Positions 8,636-17,862 of a stretch of 64,000 nucleotides of DNA are shown piece after piece. The notes beneath the pieces were generated by a model that worked only from the letters and a program-made list of their open reading frames with translations, did not search any database and was not told where the DNA came from. Source of the DNA: Flavobacterium lindanitolerans (GTDB lineage Bacteria > Bacteroidota > Bacteroidia > Flavobacteriales > Flavobacteriaceae); the NCBI RefSeq assembly GCF_002846575.1, contig NZ_PJND01000007.1:1736001-1800000 (forward strand), in the 5' to 3' direction. The position numbers and the translations under genes were made by a program. Numbering within the stretch: position 1 is the first letter of the stretch; each line of letters opens with the position of its first letter.

Positions 8636-8667
8636 AAGCCTGAAGCAATTGTTTCAGGCTTTTTATT
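8636..8667 (+). terminator. Rho-independent terminator of mqo
   Basis: AAGCCTGAA at 8636-8644 pairs with TTCAGGCTT at 8653-8661, followed by a T-rich tract. The tract overlaps the stop codon of the convergent FUSC gene. Confidence 0.8.
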
Positions 8668-10885
8668 TGGTCTGATGCAGCAGTTTGGCCGCTTTGACAA
8701 TACTTTCAGAAAGGTTGGTCAACCAAACCAGTTGTTCGATAACCAATTGGGCTTCCTGCATTTTAAGCTGGAATTCTTCATCTTCTGAAAGATGCGCTTC
8801 CTTTAATTCCTTGGCACGCATATTCTTTAATTCGGTAAAGCGCATGGCCAAATCTTCATTCGTTTCGGTTTGTGCCAATGTGCCGGAAAACTCCAAATCA
8901 GCAAATGTGATGGCATAATTCAGATTTTTGATTACCGTTTGGACAACTACATTGAAAGCTTCAGATGCTGTCGATGTTTTATGCGTCTGTATATAAGTTC
9001 CTAAAGAAGCCAATGAAGAAAGCAATGTGTGGTTTAAGACGGCAAGTTTGTAAACCTGCTGCACCTGTTTCTGTTTGGATTTGGGTTCCTGGGTCATACG
9101 TTGAAACGAGGCCATCAGGTTACCAACTTCAATGAAGGCATTTTTTCGCGCGATTCGGTATGAGGTTGTCACTTCTCCTTTGTTGTTGTAAAAAATAGAA
9201 ATCTCGTTGAGATAATCACGATTGGCTTCAATGGATTTTTTAATATAAATAGGCTGGCTCATAAATTCCCATGATGGCCAGAAGAAATAATTGGCCAAAA
9301 AGGCAAGGCCTGCCCCTACCACAGTATCCAGAATACGGTATTGGATGACATCGTTAATATTTGGGGTAATGATTCCGTAAACAAAAACAACATAAATGGT
9401 TACAAAAGTAGCGCCTACTTTATAATTTATTGAGGTAAAGGTAAAACCTAAAATCATCGAAGTAATAGCTAAGGCACCAATGATAATGTGATTATGGATA
9501 AACAGCAGTAGGGCAAAAGCAATAAGTCCGCCGACCACGGTTCCGATAATCCTGTGGAACGAACGCTCTTTGGTCAATCCGTAGCCCGGACGCATGATAA
9601 CTACTATAGTCAGCAATATCCAATATACATTTTGAAAAGGGAAAAGGCTTCCTAACAAAAACGCAAGCATAATTGTGGCCGTCAGACGTAACGAATGGCG
9701 AAATATGGTTGACGAAAAACTCAGGTTTTCACGGAATGTGCTCCACGGATAATATTGTGGAGTCAGTAATTTGTCAAGATTCTTATCTCTTCCTTTATAA
9801 TCGTTAGTGTTGAAGTTTGGCATGAAGGCACGCTCCACAATCTTGATTTTTTCAATCTGCTTTTCCGCATAATGCAGCATGTTGGAAAGCATCCAAACGC
9901 CTTCGGAAGCTTTTTCCTTTCCCAATTCCTGTTCGTAGTCTGAAATTACTTTTTCGAGCGCTTCAAGGTCTTTTAGCAGCGAATGCTTCGGTACATATTT
10001 TTTTCGGTTCTCGAGGCTTTTAAAAATTGCTTTTAAAGTAGAAGCAAGGTTGTAGGCCAGGTGCTGATAGGTAGCCAGGACTTTTGGATGGTCTGCAAAT
10101 TTTTGATGCAGTTTATTATGGTCAAATGAGGTCGATAGTGCCAATTCCAGAATTTCAAGCAGTGAAATAAAAACCAGGGTCATCTTTCGGGTCTGGTCTG
10201 AAGTACCGTTGGAATGGCTTCGGTTTCGTATTAAAATTTCCCTTAGGTTTTCATGGATTGTGTTTAATTCTACCTGAAGGTATAACTGCTTTTCGATAAT
10301 TTTTTCGCGGGGTGAATCAATCTTCCATAAATCACCACGCAATTTCATATACTTTGAAGTCAGTCGCAAGCATTCGGCAACCTGAAGTTCGATATAGCGG
10401 TGCGGTCTGATGTAATTAAATGTCAGGGATATGAGAAGGTAAAACAGACCGCCAACAAACATTAGTCCTGAATATTGGAGCATTTCCCATCCATCGTGTA
10501 TGTGACCAAAAGCAAGGCAGATAGATAAGAGGGCTGAAAATGAAACCTGAGTCGCACGTTGTCCATAAACCGAAATCATGGAGAAAAAGAAAATCATTGC
10601 CGCCATAGCCGGATACAATATCCAGGGCTGCGGATAGAGCAGGTTAACGACCAGATTGTTTCCCGCTACAATCAGGGCAGCAACGAGAATACCATTTATT
10701 CGGTGTTTTCTGTTGCTGGGAATATCGCTCGGATAGGTCAAAAAAGCACCTAAGGCAATATTGAAACCAATTTCAAAATTACCTGTATAAGAGAACAAAA
10801 GCACGGGAATAGCAGCGGCCAATGTCACTTTTAAGGCATTGGAAAAATTGGTACTATCGGTAAAATTTCGGACTTTCTGAATCAT
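8663..10885 (-). CDS. FUSC-family inner-membrane protein (YccS/YhfK-like)
   Basis: A 740-residue protein with the duplicated architecture of the fusaric-acid/aromatic-acid exporter superfamily. A first block of about six transmembrane helices covers residues 18-165. A soluble helical region follows (170-390). A second block (about 400-520) contains YWILLTIVVIMRPGYG and the signature KERSFHRIIGTVVGG. A cytoplasmic helical tail ends the protein. Members are thought to export aromatic acids or other small toxic compounds, but the substrate here is unknown. It is convergent with mqo and stands alone. Confidence 0.85.
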   Translation of the reverse strand: MIQKVRNFTDSTNFSNALKVTLAAAIPVLLFSYTGNFEIGFNIALGAFLTYPSDIPSNRKHRINGILVAALIVAGNNLVVNLLYPQPWILYPAMAAMIFFFSMISVYGQRATQVSFSALLSICLAFGHIHDGWEMLQYSGLMFVGGLFYLLISLTFNYIRPHRYIELQVAECLRLTSKYMKLRGDLWKIDSPREKIIEKQLYLQVELNTIHENLREILIRNRSHSNGTSDQTRKMTLVFISLLEILELALSTSFDHNKLHQKFADHPKVLATYQHLAYNLASTLKAIFKSLENRKKYVPKHSLLKDLEALEKVISDYEQELGKEKASEGVWMLSNMLHYAEKQIEKIKIVERAFMPNFNTNDYKGRDKNLDKLLTPQYYPWSTFRENLSFSSTIFRHSLRLTATIMLAFLLGSLFPFQNVYWILLTIVVIMRPGYGLTKERSFHRIIGTVVGGLIAFALLLFIHNHIIIGALAITSMILGFTFTSINYKVGATFVTIYVVFVYGIITPNINDVIQYRILDTVVGAGLAFLANYFFWPSWEFMSQPIYIKKSIEANRDYLNEISIFYNNKGEVTTSYRIARKNAFIEVGNLMASFQRMTQEPKSKQKQVQQVYKLAVLNHTLLSSLASLGTYIQTHKTSTASEAFNVVVQTVIKNLNYAITFADLEFSGTLAQTETNEDLAMRFTELKNMRAKELKEAHLSEDEEFQLKMQEAQLVIEQLVWLTNLSESIVKAAKLLHQTK

Positions 10886-10902
10886 TGCGAAGCGGTTACT
10901 AG

Positions 10903-10910
10903 CAAAGATA
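10903..10910 (-). promoter_or_regulatory. -7 promoter box of the FUSC gene
   Basis: TATCTTTG on the minus strand, 17 bases before the FUSC ATG. A -33 TTG at proper spacing was not found. Confidence 0.45.
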
Positions 10911-10999
10911 GGAATTGATAAACATTTTCGGAATTAAAAAAATAAAGATTTAATGCTTTTGATGTTATTAAAAGATTACCGTCTATAATCTTTTTTCAC

Positions 11000-11007
11000 T
11001 ATTTTTG
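11000..11007 (+). promoter_or_regulatory. -7 promoter box of def
   Basis: TATTTTTG on the plus strand, 53 bases before the def ATG. No clear -33 element. Confidence 0.4.
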
Positions 11008-11060
11008 CCCTCTGATTTTGCAGAGATTCTGCTAATTCTTTATAATTCAATACGAAAGAA

Positions 11061-11648
11061 ATGATTTTACCAATTATAGGATATGGCGATCCGGTTTTAA
11101 GAAAAGTAGGTGAGGAAGTGCCACAGGATTATCCTAACCTGAAGCAAGCGATTGCAGACATGTATGAGACGATGTATAATGCTTATGGAGTAGGTCTGGC
11201 AGCGCCTCAGGTAGGACTTAGCCTTCGACTATTTGTTATTGACACGGAACCGTTTAGTGATGATGAAGATTTAGAGGAAAAAGAGCGTGAAGAACTGAAA
11301 AACTTTAAAAGAACCTTCATCAACCCAAAAATGCTTAAGGAAGAAGGGGAAGAATGGGGATTTAATGAAGGATGCCTGAGTATTCCAGAAGTCCGTGAAG
11401 ATGTGTACCGAAATGAAAGAATCACCATTGAATATTTTGATGAAGATTTCAATAAGAAAACGGAAGAATTTGACGGATTGATTGCAAGGGTAATTCAGCA
11501 TGAATACGACCATATCGAAGGAATTTTATTCACAGATAAAATATCTTCACTAAAAAAACAGTTAATAAAGAAAAAACTTCAAAACATTATGGACGGAAAA
11601 ACACGTCCGGATTATAAAATGAAGTTTGTTGCCAAAAAAGGCAGATAA
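11061..11648 (+). CDS. def: Peptide deformylase
   Basis: Removes the N-formyl group from nascent proteins at the ribosome, using a bound metal. All three motifs are intact: GVGLAAPQ (residues 43-50), EGCLS with metal ligand Cys105, and QHEYDH with His147, catalytic Glu148 and His151. The 195-residue length includes a long acidic insertion (DDEDLEEKEREELK) between motifs 1 and 2, as in other Bacteroidota members. It is followed 38 bases later by a DUF5606 gene, probably in the same operon. Confidence 0.95.
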   Translation: MILPIIGYGDPVLRKVGEEVPQDYPNLKQAIADMYETMYNAYGVGLAAPQVGLSLRLFVIDTEPFSDDEDLEEKEREELKNFKRTFINPKMLKEEGEEWGFNEGCLSIPEVREDVYRNERITIEYFDEDFNKKTEEFDGLIARVIQHEYDHIEGILFTDKISSLKKQLIKKKLQNIMDGKTRPDYKMKFVAKKGR

Positions 11649-11686
11649 GAAGAACAAATTAATTTCAATTATAAAATATCTTTAAA

Positions 11687-12121
11687 ATGAATTTAGACAA
11701 AATATTGGCCATTTCTGGCAAGCCGGGCTTATACGCACTTAAACTTCAAACCCGCACCGGTTTTGTTGCCGAATCATTACTTGACGGAAAGAAAATTACG
11801 GTTGGTTTGAGAAGCAATGTCAGCCTGCTTTCAGAAATTTCTATTTATACAAATGAGCAGGAAAAACCGTTGGTTGAAGTAATGAGAGCTATTGCTGTAA
11901 AAGAAGATAACGGACCTGCCTTATCACATAAAGAAGACAATGCTAAATTGGCTGCTTATTTTCTTGAAATCTTACCGGACTATGATCAGGACAGAGTATA
12001 TCCGTCAGATATCAAAAAAGTTTTGAACTGGTACAATATGCTTCAGGCAAAAGGCCTGGTTTCAAAAGAAGCTCCTGCACCAAAAGTTAAGGAAGAAGTA
12101 ACAGAAGAAAATTCAAACTAA
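11687..12121 (+). CDS. DUF5606 domain-containing protein
   Basis: A 144-residue cytoplasmic protein. The opening MNLDKILAISGKPGLYALKL and the SLLDGKKITVGLR stretch match the conserved Bacteroidota DUF5606 family. A second small helical part includes YPSDIKKVLNWYNMLQAKG (residues 105-123). The end is rich in lysine and glutamate. No enzymatic residues are evident. Its place directly behind def suggests co-transcription, but a role in protein maturation is only inference. Confidence 0.8.
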   Translation: MNLDKILAISGKPGLYALKLQTRTGFVAESLLDGKKITVGLRSNVSLLSEISIYTNEQEKPLVEVMRAIAVKEDNGPALSHKEDNAKLAAYFLEILPDYDQDRVYPSDIKKVLNWYNMLQAKGLVSKEAPAPKVKEEVTEENSN

Positions 12122-12141
12122 TTCTTCATCAAAAAATAAAA

Positions 12142-12176
12142 AACCTCGTTTAGAAATAAACAAGGTTTTTTATTTT
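12142..12176. terminator. Bidirectional terminator
   Basis: AACCTCGTTTA (12142-12152) and TAAACAAGGTT (12157-12167) form a stem with one mismatch around a GAAA loop, with an A-run before and a T-run after. It separates the convergent DUF5606 and PepSY genes. Confidence 0.8.
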
Positions 12177-12723
12177 AGCTCAATAAGAAGAGAAACAACA
12201 GCGGAAACACAATGCCGGCTATAGCGAGTTTCCAGCCTCTTTTCTTAAAGGTAAATTTTCCATAAGGAATCATCAGGGCACCGGTAACCGCAATTACAAT
12301 TAATGAAATACCAAAAATATCAGAATAATAAATCCACCATTCTGAAGTGTTTTTGTGGAGTTTCATAGCATGGCTGATGATTGGTGTTTTTTTGAAAGCG
12401 ACAATTTCTCCTTTTCCTGTTTTCATATCAATCTCCACATCGTGGTTTTCAAATGAAATCTTCAAAGTTCCTTTTTTGATGGAATGGCGTCTGATTTTAT
12501 CATCAATGCCGTGTTCTTTTCCTAAGGATTCAGCATATTTTTCGCTAATCAGTTCTTCTGGCGGTAGCTTTACTTCAATGTTTTTTGTTTCAACGGTATA
12601 TTTTTCCGGATGCCAGCTATCTCTGTGGTTCATCAATATTCCGGAAAAGGCAAAAGAAATAATCAATCCAATGTAGAAATAGCCTAAATCACGGTGCAGG
12701 CCTCTTATTTTTTGTTGCTTCAT
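12175..12723 (-). CDS. PepSY-associated transmembrane protein
   Basis: A 182-residue protein with three predicted membrane helices: about residues 14-30, 128-147 and 162-181. The first contains LHRDLGYFYIGLIISFAFSG, a PepSY-associated helix with conserved histidine. The periplasmic part (35-115) looks like one PepSY domain. The segment SHAMKLHKNTSEWWIYYSD, with its histidines, precedes helix two. Members are often linked to iron or flavin/heme redox at the membrane, but there is no iron gene next to this one. Single gene between two terminators. Confidence 0.75.
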   Translation of the reverse strand: MKQQKIRGLHRDLGYFYIGLIISFAFSGILMNHRDSWHPEKYTVETKNIEVKLPPEELISEKYAESLGKEHGIDDKIRRHSIKKGTLKISFENHDVEIDMKTGKGEIVAFKKTPIISHAMKLHKNTSEWWIYYSDIFGISLIVIAVTGALMIPYGKFTFKKRGWKLAIAGIVFPLLFLFLLS

Positions 12724-12774
12724 GTTGTTTTTAAAAGATGGCGCAAATATAGTTCACTTTTTCCAGCACAGGGC

Positions 12775-12802
12775 AAAAAAAAGCCCCGTTTTGGCGGGGC
12801 TT
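12775..12802 (-). terminator. Rho-independent terminator
   Basis: AAGCCCCG (12781-12788) and CGGGGCTT (12795-12802) with a six-base loop. On the minus strand the stem is followed by a T-run, so it ends the transcript of the VOC gene. Confidence 0.8.
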
Positions 12803-12808
12803 AAGGTT

Positions 12809-13240
12809 TTATTTCTGCTCATAATCGTAATTCACCATCCAGAGGATACCGAATTTGTCAACAAACATTCCAAATAAAGCGCCCCAGAAAGTTTTTTCCA
12901 AAGGCATGGTTACTTTTCCGCCATTGGAAAGTCCGTCGAAAAGTTTTTTAGCTTCGTCTTCGCTTTCTGTATTGATGGAAACTGAAAAATTCGTTCCTGC
13001 AGTAACAGGCTGTTGTCCGAAAGCCTCACTCGTATCACTTCCCATGAGTATTGTTTCTTTGCTGATTGGCAATGAAACGTGCATAATCAAATCTTCTGTT
13101 CCGGCTGGAAGCGGTTGTTCAGAAGGCATATCTTTAAACTTTCCGATATATGTAAATTCTCCGCCAAATACGGATTTGTAAAATAGGAATGCTGCTTCAC
13201 AGTTTCCATTAAAAGTAAGATAAGGATTTACTTGTGCCAT
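12809..13240 (-). CDS. VOC-family protein, PhnB-like
   Basis: A 143-residue glyoxalase-fold protein of the PhnB/3-demethylubiquinone methyltransferase-like branch. MAQVNPYLTFNGNCEAAFLF at the start and YKSVFGGEF are family signatures. The C-terminal FWGALFGMFVDKFGILWMVNY is likewise characteristic. The substrate is unknown, and PhnB-like proteins in Bacteroidota are not tied to phosphonate use. It is the last gene of a minus-strand run (15164 to 12809) with an AraC regulator, an SRPBCC protein and a DUF6265-like lipoprotein. Confidence 0.85.
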   Translation of the reverse strand: MAQVNPYLTFNGNCEAAFLFYKSVFGGEFTYIGKFKDMPSEQPLPAGTEDLIMHVSLPISKETILMGSDTSEAFGQQPVTAGTNFSVSINTESEDEAKKLFDGLSNGGKVTMPLEKTFWGALFGMFVDKFGILWMVNYDYEQK

Positions 13241-13274
13241 ATTAGATTGTTTTATTGTTTTTGTTTGTTCAAAC

Positions 13275-13790
13275 TTACTGAACTTTTTTCATTGCAAATT
13301 GTTCCGATTTCGTTTTTCCGTCTTTCATTCCGGAAATTTCAGCTACGATGCTGTCTTTTGTAATTTGGTTGTAAGTAATCTTGTTTGGGTAATCGTGTTT
13401 CGGGTTCTCGAAAATAAGCTGCTTGTCAGAAGAGTTTGTCAGGGCAAATTCTACAGGCTTTTCATTATTTTGATTTCTTACTGATACTTCATAAATCAAT
13501 TGATTTTCTTTTTGCCAAAGTTTTACGCTTTCTCCAAAAACGGTGTCCTTACCAATGACAAAATAGCTTTCTCCGTGAAAAGTAGAATCGTTTTCTTTGG
13601 TCCATATCTCAGAAAGATTGCCTTCTTTGGAATTGTTTTCCCAACGTCCTAAAAACCAATCGGCTTTTTTGATTTCGGCATAAGTTTTTGGAGTAGCTTC
13701 AACGGGAGGAAGCTTTGAATCATGGGCTTCTTTACAGGAAGTGATTCCTAAAGTTGCCAAAACAGCCAGTGCATAAATAGTTTTTTTCAT
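13275..13790 (-). CDS. DUF6265-like lipoprotein
   Basis: A 171-residue protein with a lipoprotein signal (lipobox GITSC, Cys19). The mature part begins after a short linker with KKADWFLGRWENNS and has an ENPKHDYPNKITY motif near residue 128. Both are typical of the DUF6265 family, likely a lipocalin-like beta-barrel. The C-terminus is FAMKKVQ. The biochemical role is unknown. It is 34 bases upstream of the VOC gene on the same strand. Confidence 0.72.
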   Translation of the reverse strand: MKKTIYALAVLATLGITSCKEAHDSKLPPVEATPKTYAEIKKADWFLGRWENNSKEGNLSEIWTKENDSTFHGESYFVIGKDTVFGESVKLWQKENQLIYEVSVRNQNNEKPVEFALTNSSDKQLIFENPKHDYPNKITYNQITKDSIVAEISGMKDGKTKSEQFAMKKVQ

Positions 13791-13861
13791 AAGATTGATT
13801 TAGTTTACAGGAAACAAATATGAATGAATATCGATTGATAAAATTGTAAAAAAACGACTTT

Positions 13862-14668
13862 CTATTCTAAATTGAAATATTTTGCCATTTCAAGATTTTC
13901 CGAAAAGTATTTTTTCGGATTCAGGCCTGTAAAATATGTGAAGTCTTTTATGAAATGGGCCTGGTCGTAAAAACCGCCGTCATAGGCTACATTGGTAAAA
14001 TTTCTAAAATCTTTATTTTCAATGAGCTGTAAGGCATGATTGAACCGTATGATTCTTGAAAATAATTTCAGGCTCAATCCAACGTTGGAAAGAAATTTAC
14101 GTTCCAGATGGCGCTGCCCGGTTTTTAGATTAGCTGTCAGTTTTTCTATTGAAATCATTCCTTCGGACAGGATGATTTCATTGACACAACTTTCAATTGC
14201 ATCCGTGTCGGTGGTATTTTTGAGATGGTTCTCAAGGAAATTTTCGATAACCCGAATGCGCTCTTCATTATTCTGGCAACAACTCATTTGTTCTTCCAAA
14301 GAACTGCTGTCTTCCCAGATTTTTGAGAGCTCCACAAAAATTCCGGTCAAATTGCTGACAGGAAAATCAATAAAAGGCTGTAATCCGGCGGGTTGAAACC
14401 GGATGCTGAAAATACCAACTTTGCCGATTCCCTGTACTTCAATGAATTTTTTTAACTGACCGTGTATAAAGTTTTTTGGTTGTGTTTCGGCTCCGTTTTT
14501 AGTGTAGGTGACAAAAAGGTCGCCATGATTAAAAATCATTTCAATACAGCCGTCAGGAAAAATACGTTCTCTTGAATGCGGTTCCAAATCATCAAGATTG
14601 TCGAGGCTCCAATAACAGCGGATGTATTTTGACAGCCTGTCATTTGGCGAAAAAACATGGTAGTTCAT
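13862..14668 (-). CDS. AraC-family transcriptional regulator
   Basis: A 268-residue regulator with an N-terminal DUF6597-like sensor part (about 1-110; YIRCYWSLDN, FPDGCIEMIF, IRFQPAGLQPF) and a C-terminal AraC DNA-binding domain. The second helix-turn-helix ends in the family signature GFYDQAHFIKDFTYFTG followed by LNPKKYF. The start lies one base after the stop of the SRPBCC gene, so the two are translationally close. It probably controls this small operon in response to an unknown ligand. Confidence 0.88.
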   Translation of the reverse strand: MNYHVFSPNDRLSKYIRCYWSLDNLDDLEPHSRERIFPDGCIEMIFNHGDLFVTYTKNGAETQPKNFIHGQLKKFIEVQGIGKVGIFSIRFQPAGLQPFIDFPVSNLTGIFVELSKIWEDSSSLEEQMSCCQNNEERIRVIENFLENHLKNTTDTDAIESCVNEIILSEGMISIEKLTANLKTGQRHLERKFLSNVGLSLKLFSRIIRFNHALQLIENKDFRNFTNVAYDGGFYDQAHFIKDFTYFTGLNPKKYFSENLEMAKYFNLE

Positions 14669-14669
14669 C

Positions 14670-15164
14670 TTAATTATTTACCATTGGATAAGTGTTTTCG
14701 TTTTTATTTCTCAAGTCCAGGCCACCTTCATATACTGATTTCAGATTAACCAGATAAAAACTCCAGCCTGTATGGCATCCCAGACGAATATTCCTTTTTG
14801 AATTTTCATCAGTCGGAATGTTTTTTTGTGTGAGTTCCACCAATACATAGCCGTCTTCTTGCATAAGTAGAATATCGACAAGACAATTTCCGGCAAAAGT
14901 AAACTGCAAATAATCAGTACCGTTGGCCTCGGTAATTTTTCCTTTTTCGACATCGTCATACAAAAACCATCGCCATTCATAGGTGGCATCTTTTTCGACG
15001 GCTGTTTTCGAATCGAGCTGTTTGCCATTTGGGTCAAAATAGGAAGCGTTGCTCAAAAACCATTTTTCAATTTCTGAAGATGTGGACCAGGCATTGTAAA
15101 GTGTTGAAAGGCTAGATTTTATTGCAATTTTTCTGGTGAATTTTGTCCAGTCGAAATTTTCCAT
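14670..15164 (-). CDS. SRPBCC (AHSA1-like) domain protein
   Basis: A 164-residue START/AHSA1-like protein. It begins MENFDWTKFTRKIAIKSS, then LYNAWSTSSEIEKWFLSNA, the usual first helix and loop. YEWRWFLYDDVEKGKI is the next strand pair, and TGWSFYLVNLKSVYEGGLDLR is the long C-terminal helix that closes the hydrophobic cavity. Such proteins bind hydrophobic ligands or act as stress-related co-chaperones. It opens the minus-strand operon with the AraC regulator; regulators paired with such proteins are common in the phylum. Confidence 0.85.
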   Translation of the reverse strand: MENFDWTKFTRKIAIKSSLSTLYNAWSTSSEIEKWFLSNASYFDPNGKQLDSKTAVEKDATYEWRWFLYDDVEKGKITEANGTDYLQFTFAGNCLVDILLMQEDGYVLVELTQKNIPTDENSKRNIRLGCHTGWSFYLVNLKSVYEGGLDLRNKNENTYPMVNN

Positions 15165-15220
15165 ACAAGAGTTTTTAAAGACTAAAGTAAGTAAAAAAAA
15201 CTCAATTGTTTATCAGAAAA

Positions 15221-15276
15221 CTTGCTTTGCGCCTTTGCGTGAAATAGTTGCTCGCAAAGGCGCAGAGCCGCAAAGT
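15221..15276. repeat. 8-bp-phased palindromic repeat (CTTTGCG type, copy 1)
   Basis: Seven consecutive octamers can be read, for example GCGCCTTT, GCGTGAAA, TAGTTGCT, CGCAAAGG, CGCAGAGC and CGCAAAGT. TGCGCCTTTGCG (15228-15239) pairs perfectly with CGCAAAGGCGCA (15253-15264). A second copy is at 40903-40958. Confidence 0.7.
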
Positions 15277-15485
15277 TTTTTAAGAACAAATTATTGACAT
15301 TACCTGTGTGGTTTAGACTTCTAAAATCCACGTAATTGTTTAATATGTGATAATCCGCGACCTAAAACAAAAAATTACAATTGAAATGAACCGCGTGAAA
15401 ACCGGCTTTTCTTTATCCGGTATAAACTTCCTGACAGACATAAAAACTCAATCTCAAGCCCGATGGAACGTAAACAATTTTTTTG

Positions 15486-15493
15486 TAAATTTG
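15486..15493 (+). promoter_or_regulatory. -7 promoter box of prfA
   Basis: TAAATTTG 26 bases before the prfA ATG at 15520, which in turn follows an AAGGAAG Shine-Dalgarno-like sequence. No -33 TTG was found. Confidence 0.5.
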
Positions 15494-15519
15494 CACTCCA
15501 ATTACATAAGGAAGAAAAG

Positions 15520-16596
15520 ATGTTAGATAGATTGCAGATTGTAAAACAGCGTTTTGACGAGATTTCGGATTTGATTATCCAGCCGGATGTCATTGCCGAC
15601 CAAAAGCGCTATATTCAATTAAACAAAGAATACAAAGACTTGAAAGCGCTTGTAGAAAAGCGTGACGAGTATGTAAATATAATGGGCAATATTGATGAGG
15701 CAAATGAAATTATTGCTGACGGTAGCGACCCGGAAATGACCGAAATGGCAAAAATGCAGTTGGATGAGGCCAAGCAGAGATTGCCGGAATTGGAGGAAGA
15801 AATCAAATTTTTGCTAATCCCGAAAGACCCGGAAGATGCGAAAAACGTAATGGTTGAAATCCGTGCCGGAACCGGTGGGGATGAAGCCAGTATTTTTGCA
15901 GGTGATTTGTTCCGAATGTATACCAAATATTGCGAAAGCAAAGGTTGGAGAACGTCGGTTGTGGATATGAACGAAGGAACTTCCGGAGGTTTCAAAGAAA
16001 TTATTTTTGAGGTTACCGGTGAAGATGTTTACGGAACTTTAAAATTTGAAGCAGGTGTACACCGTGTACAGCGTGTGCCGCAGACCGAAACTCAGGGACG
16101 TGTGCATACTTCTGCAGCAACTGTAATGGTTTTGCCAGAAGCGGAAGAATTTGACGTTCAGATTGACATGAATGACGTTCGTATTGACTTTTTCTGTTCG
16201 TCAGGACCTGGTGGACAGTCGGTAAACACGACAAAATCTGCTGTTCGTTTGACGCACATTCCAACAGGATTGGTAGCCCAGTGTCAGGATGAAAAGTCAC
16301 AGCATAAGAATAAGGATAAAGCATTTACCGTTTTGCGTTCCCGTTTGTATGAGCAGGAATTGGCTAAAAAACAGGAAGAAGATGCTCAAAAACGTAGCTC
16401 TCAGGTAAGTTCAGGAGACCGTTCTGCAAAAATCCGTACGTATAACTATGCCCAGGGACGTGTAACCGACCACAGAATTGGATTGACGTTATACGATTTA
16501 GGAAACATCATGAACGGAGATATCCATAAGATTGTTGACGAGCTTCAGCTGGTTAGCAATACAGAAAAATTAAAAGAAGCCAGCGAAGTATTCTAA
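15520..16596 (+). CDS. prfA: Peptide chain release factor 1
   Basis: Recognises UAA and UAG stop codons and triggers peptide release. The 358-residue protein starts [17 protein letters not shown]. It has the PxT stop-codon recognition motif as [15 protein letters not shown], which sets it apart from RF2, and the universal GGQ at residues 231-233 in [14 protein letters not shown]. The N-terminal coiled helical domain covers 1-100. I chose ATG 15520 over an upstream in-frame ATG (15463) because of the promoter box at 15486 and the usual family N-terminus. Confidence 0.96.
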   Translation: MLDRLQIVKQRFDEISDLIIQPDVIADQKRYIQLNKEYKDLKALVEKRDEYVNIMGNIDEANEIIADGSDPEMTEMAKMQLDEAKQRLPELEEEIKFLLIPKDPEDAKNVMVEIRAGTGGDEASIFAGDLFRMYTKYCESKGWRTSVVDMNEGTSGGFKEIIFEVTGEDVYGTLKFEAGVHRVQRVPQTETQGRVHTSAATVMVLPEAEEFDVQIDMNDVRIDFFCSSGPGGQSVNTTKSAVRLTHIPTGLVAQCQDEKSQHKNKDKAFTVLRSRLYEQELAKKQEEDAQKRSSQVSSGDRSAKIRTYNYAQGRVTDHRIGLTLYDLGNIMNGDIHKIVDELQLVSNTEKLKEASEVF

Positions 16597-16604
16597 AAAT
16601 AAAC

Positions 16605-16629
16605 AAGCCTCATTATTGGGGCTTTTTTT
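16605..16629 (+). terminator. Rho-independent terminator of prfA
   Basis: AAGCCTC and GGGGCTT form a short stem with a G-T pair around ATTATT, followed by seven T. It separates prfA from pyrF. Confidence 0.65.
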
Positions 16630-16651
16630 ATAAGACCAACTACACAACACC

Positions 16652-17464
16652 ATGACAACACAACAACTAACCGAACAAATCCACCAAAAAAAATCCTTCC
16701 TTTGCATTGGATTGGATGTTGATTTGAATAAAATTCCCCAACATCTGCTCAATACGGAAGACCCGATTTTTGAATTCAATAAGGCTATTATCGATGCTAC
16801 TCATGATCTGGCTGTGGCCTATAAGCCTAATACAGCTTTTTATGAAGCTTATGGAATCAAAGGATGGATTTCACTCGAAAAGACAATCCATTATATCAAC
16901 GAGAAACATCCGGAAATTTTTACAATAGCCGATGCCAAGCGTGGTGATATTGGGAATACTTCTTCTATGTATGCCAAGGCTTTTTTAGAAGACCTGGCTT
17001 TTGATTCGGTTACAGTGGCACCTTATATGGGCAAAGATTCTGTTGAACCATTTCTGGCTGTGAAAGATAAGTTTACAATACTTTTGGCGCTGACTTCCAA
17101 TGAGGGTGCTTTCGACTTCCAGACAAAATCAGTTGATGGGAAAGAGCTTTACAAGCAGGTTATCGAAACGTCAAAACAGTGGAAAAATTCCGAAAACCTG
17201 ATGTATGTTGTTGGAGCTACCAAAGCAGAATATTTTACCGAAATACGAAAAATAATCCCGACAAGCTTTTTGCTGGTTCCGGGAGTAGGTGCCCAGGGCG
17301 GAAGCCTTTCGGAAGTCTGCAAATACGGAATGTCTGAAAATGTTGGATTGCTCATCAATTCGTCAAGAGGAATCATTTATGCTTCACAACAGCAGGATTT
17401 TTCAGAAAAGGCCAGGGAAGAGGCCCTTAAAATGCAACAGGAAATGGAACAAATTCTAAAATAG
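16652..17464 (+). CDS. pyrF: Orotidine 5'-phosphate decarboxylase
   Basis: Catalyses the last step of UMP synthesis, decarboxylating OMP in the cytoplasm. The 270-residue length and the sequence [20 protein letters not shown] (residues about 91-110), with the catalytic Lys/Asp array, place it in the longer type 2 PyrF subfamily. [14 protein letters not shown] is the first beta strand, and [11 protein letters not shown] and [12 protein letters not shown] form the phosphate-binding site. It is followed 5 bases later by a DoxX gene and may lead a three-gene operon ending at 18669. Confidence 0.95.
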   Translation: MTTQQLTEQIHQKKSFLCIGLDVDLNKIPQHLLNTEDPIFEFNKAIIDATHDLAVAYKPNTAFYEAYGIKGWISLEKTIHYINEKHPEIFTIADAKRGDIGNTSSMYAKAFLEDLAFDSVTVAPYMGKDSVEPFLAVKDKFTILLALTSNEGAFDFQTKSVDGKELYKQVIETSKQWKNSENLMYVVGATKAEYFTEIRKIIPTSFLLVPGVGAQGGSLSEVCKYGMSENVGLLINSSRGIIYASQQQDFSEKAREEALKMQQEMEQILK

Positions 17465-17469
17465 TTGCT

Positions 17470-17859
17470 ATGGACAGGACTTTTATTCTTCGCTTTGCAG
17501 TCGCCTTTATCCTCATTATGCATAGTGTGCCTGGAATGTTCAATAATGGTATCCATGAGTTTGGAACCTTATATCTGAATACGGTCGGATTTGCTCCTTA
17601 TGGAGTTTTACTGGCCTGGTTGATTAAGCTGTCACACGTAGTTGCGGCGGTATTGCTTTTGCTGAATAAATATATCAAGATTGCTTCTATCGTTACTATC
17701 TTCGTTTTGATTATGGGCATTATCATGGTTCATTATCCGGAAGGTTGGTTTGTGGTTGGTGGCGGAAGAAACGGCGTTGAATTTAACTTCCTTCTTATTT
17801 TTGTGCTTTTGGCAATTATGTTCCCGGAAGGAATAAATAGTAAACTTTCAAAAAAATAA
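17470..17859 (+). CDS. DoxX-family membrane protein
   Basis: A 129-residue protein with four predicted membrane helices: about 7-24, 40-62, 66-83 and 100-118. The layout, including LIKLSHVVAAVLLLL and GGGRNGVEFNFLLI, fits the DoxX family of small quinone-linked membrane proteins. The exact function is unknown. It sits between pyrF and a metal-receptor-like gene with gaps of 5 and 3 bases, so all three are probably co-transcribed. Confidence 0.78.
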   Translation: MDRTFILRFAVAFILIMHSVPGMFNNGIHEFGTLYLNTVGFAPYGVLLAWLIKLSHVVAAVLLLLNKYIKIASIVTIFVLIMGIIMVHYPEGWFVVGGGRNGVEFNFLLIFVLLAIMFPEGINSKLSKK

Positions 17860-17862
17860 CCA

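Larger units (their letters stand above)
15165..15519. other. Intergenic region with phased repeat and prfA promoter
   Basis: About 355 bases between divergent genes. It holds the 8-bp-phased repeat at 15221-15276 and, at 15486-15493, the prfA -7 box. I see no gene; an in-frame ATG at 15463 is upstream of that box and is not the prfA start. Confidence 0.6.

Noticed and set aside
15463..15519. Longer N-terminus for release factor 1
   Set aside because: It spans the promoter box at 15486-15493; the family starts at MLDRLQ (15520), preceded by a Shine-Dalgarno-like sequence.
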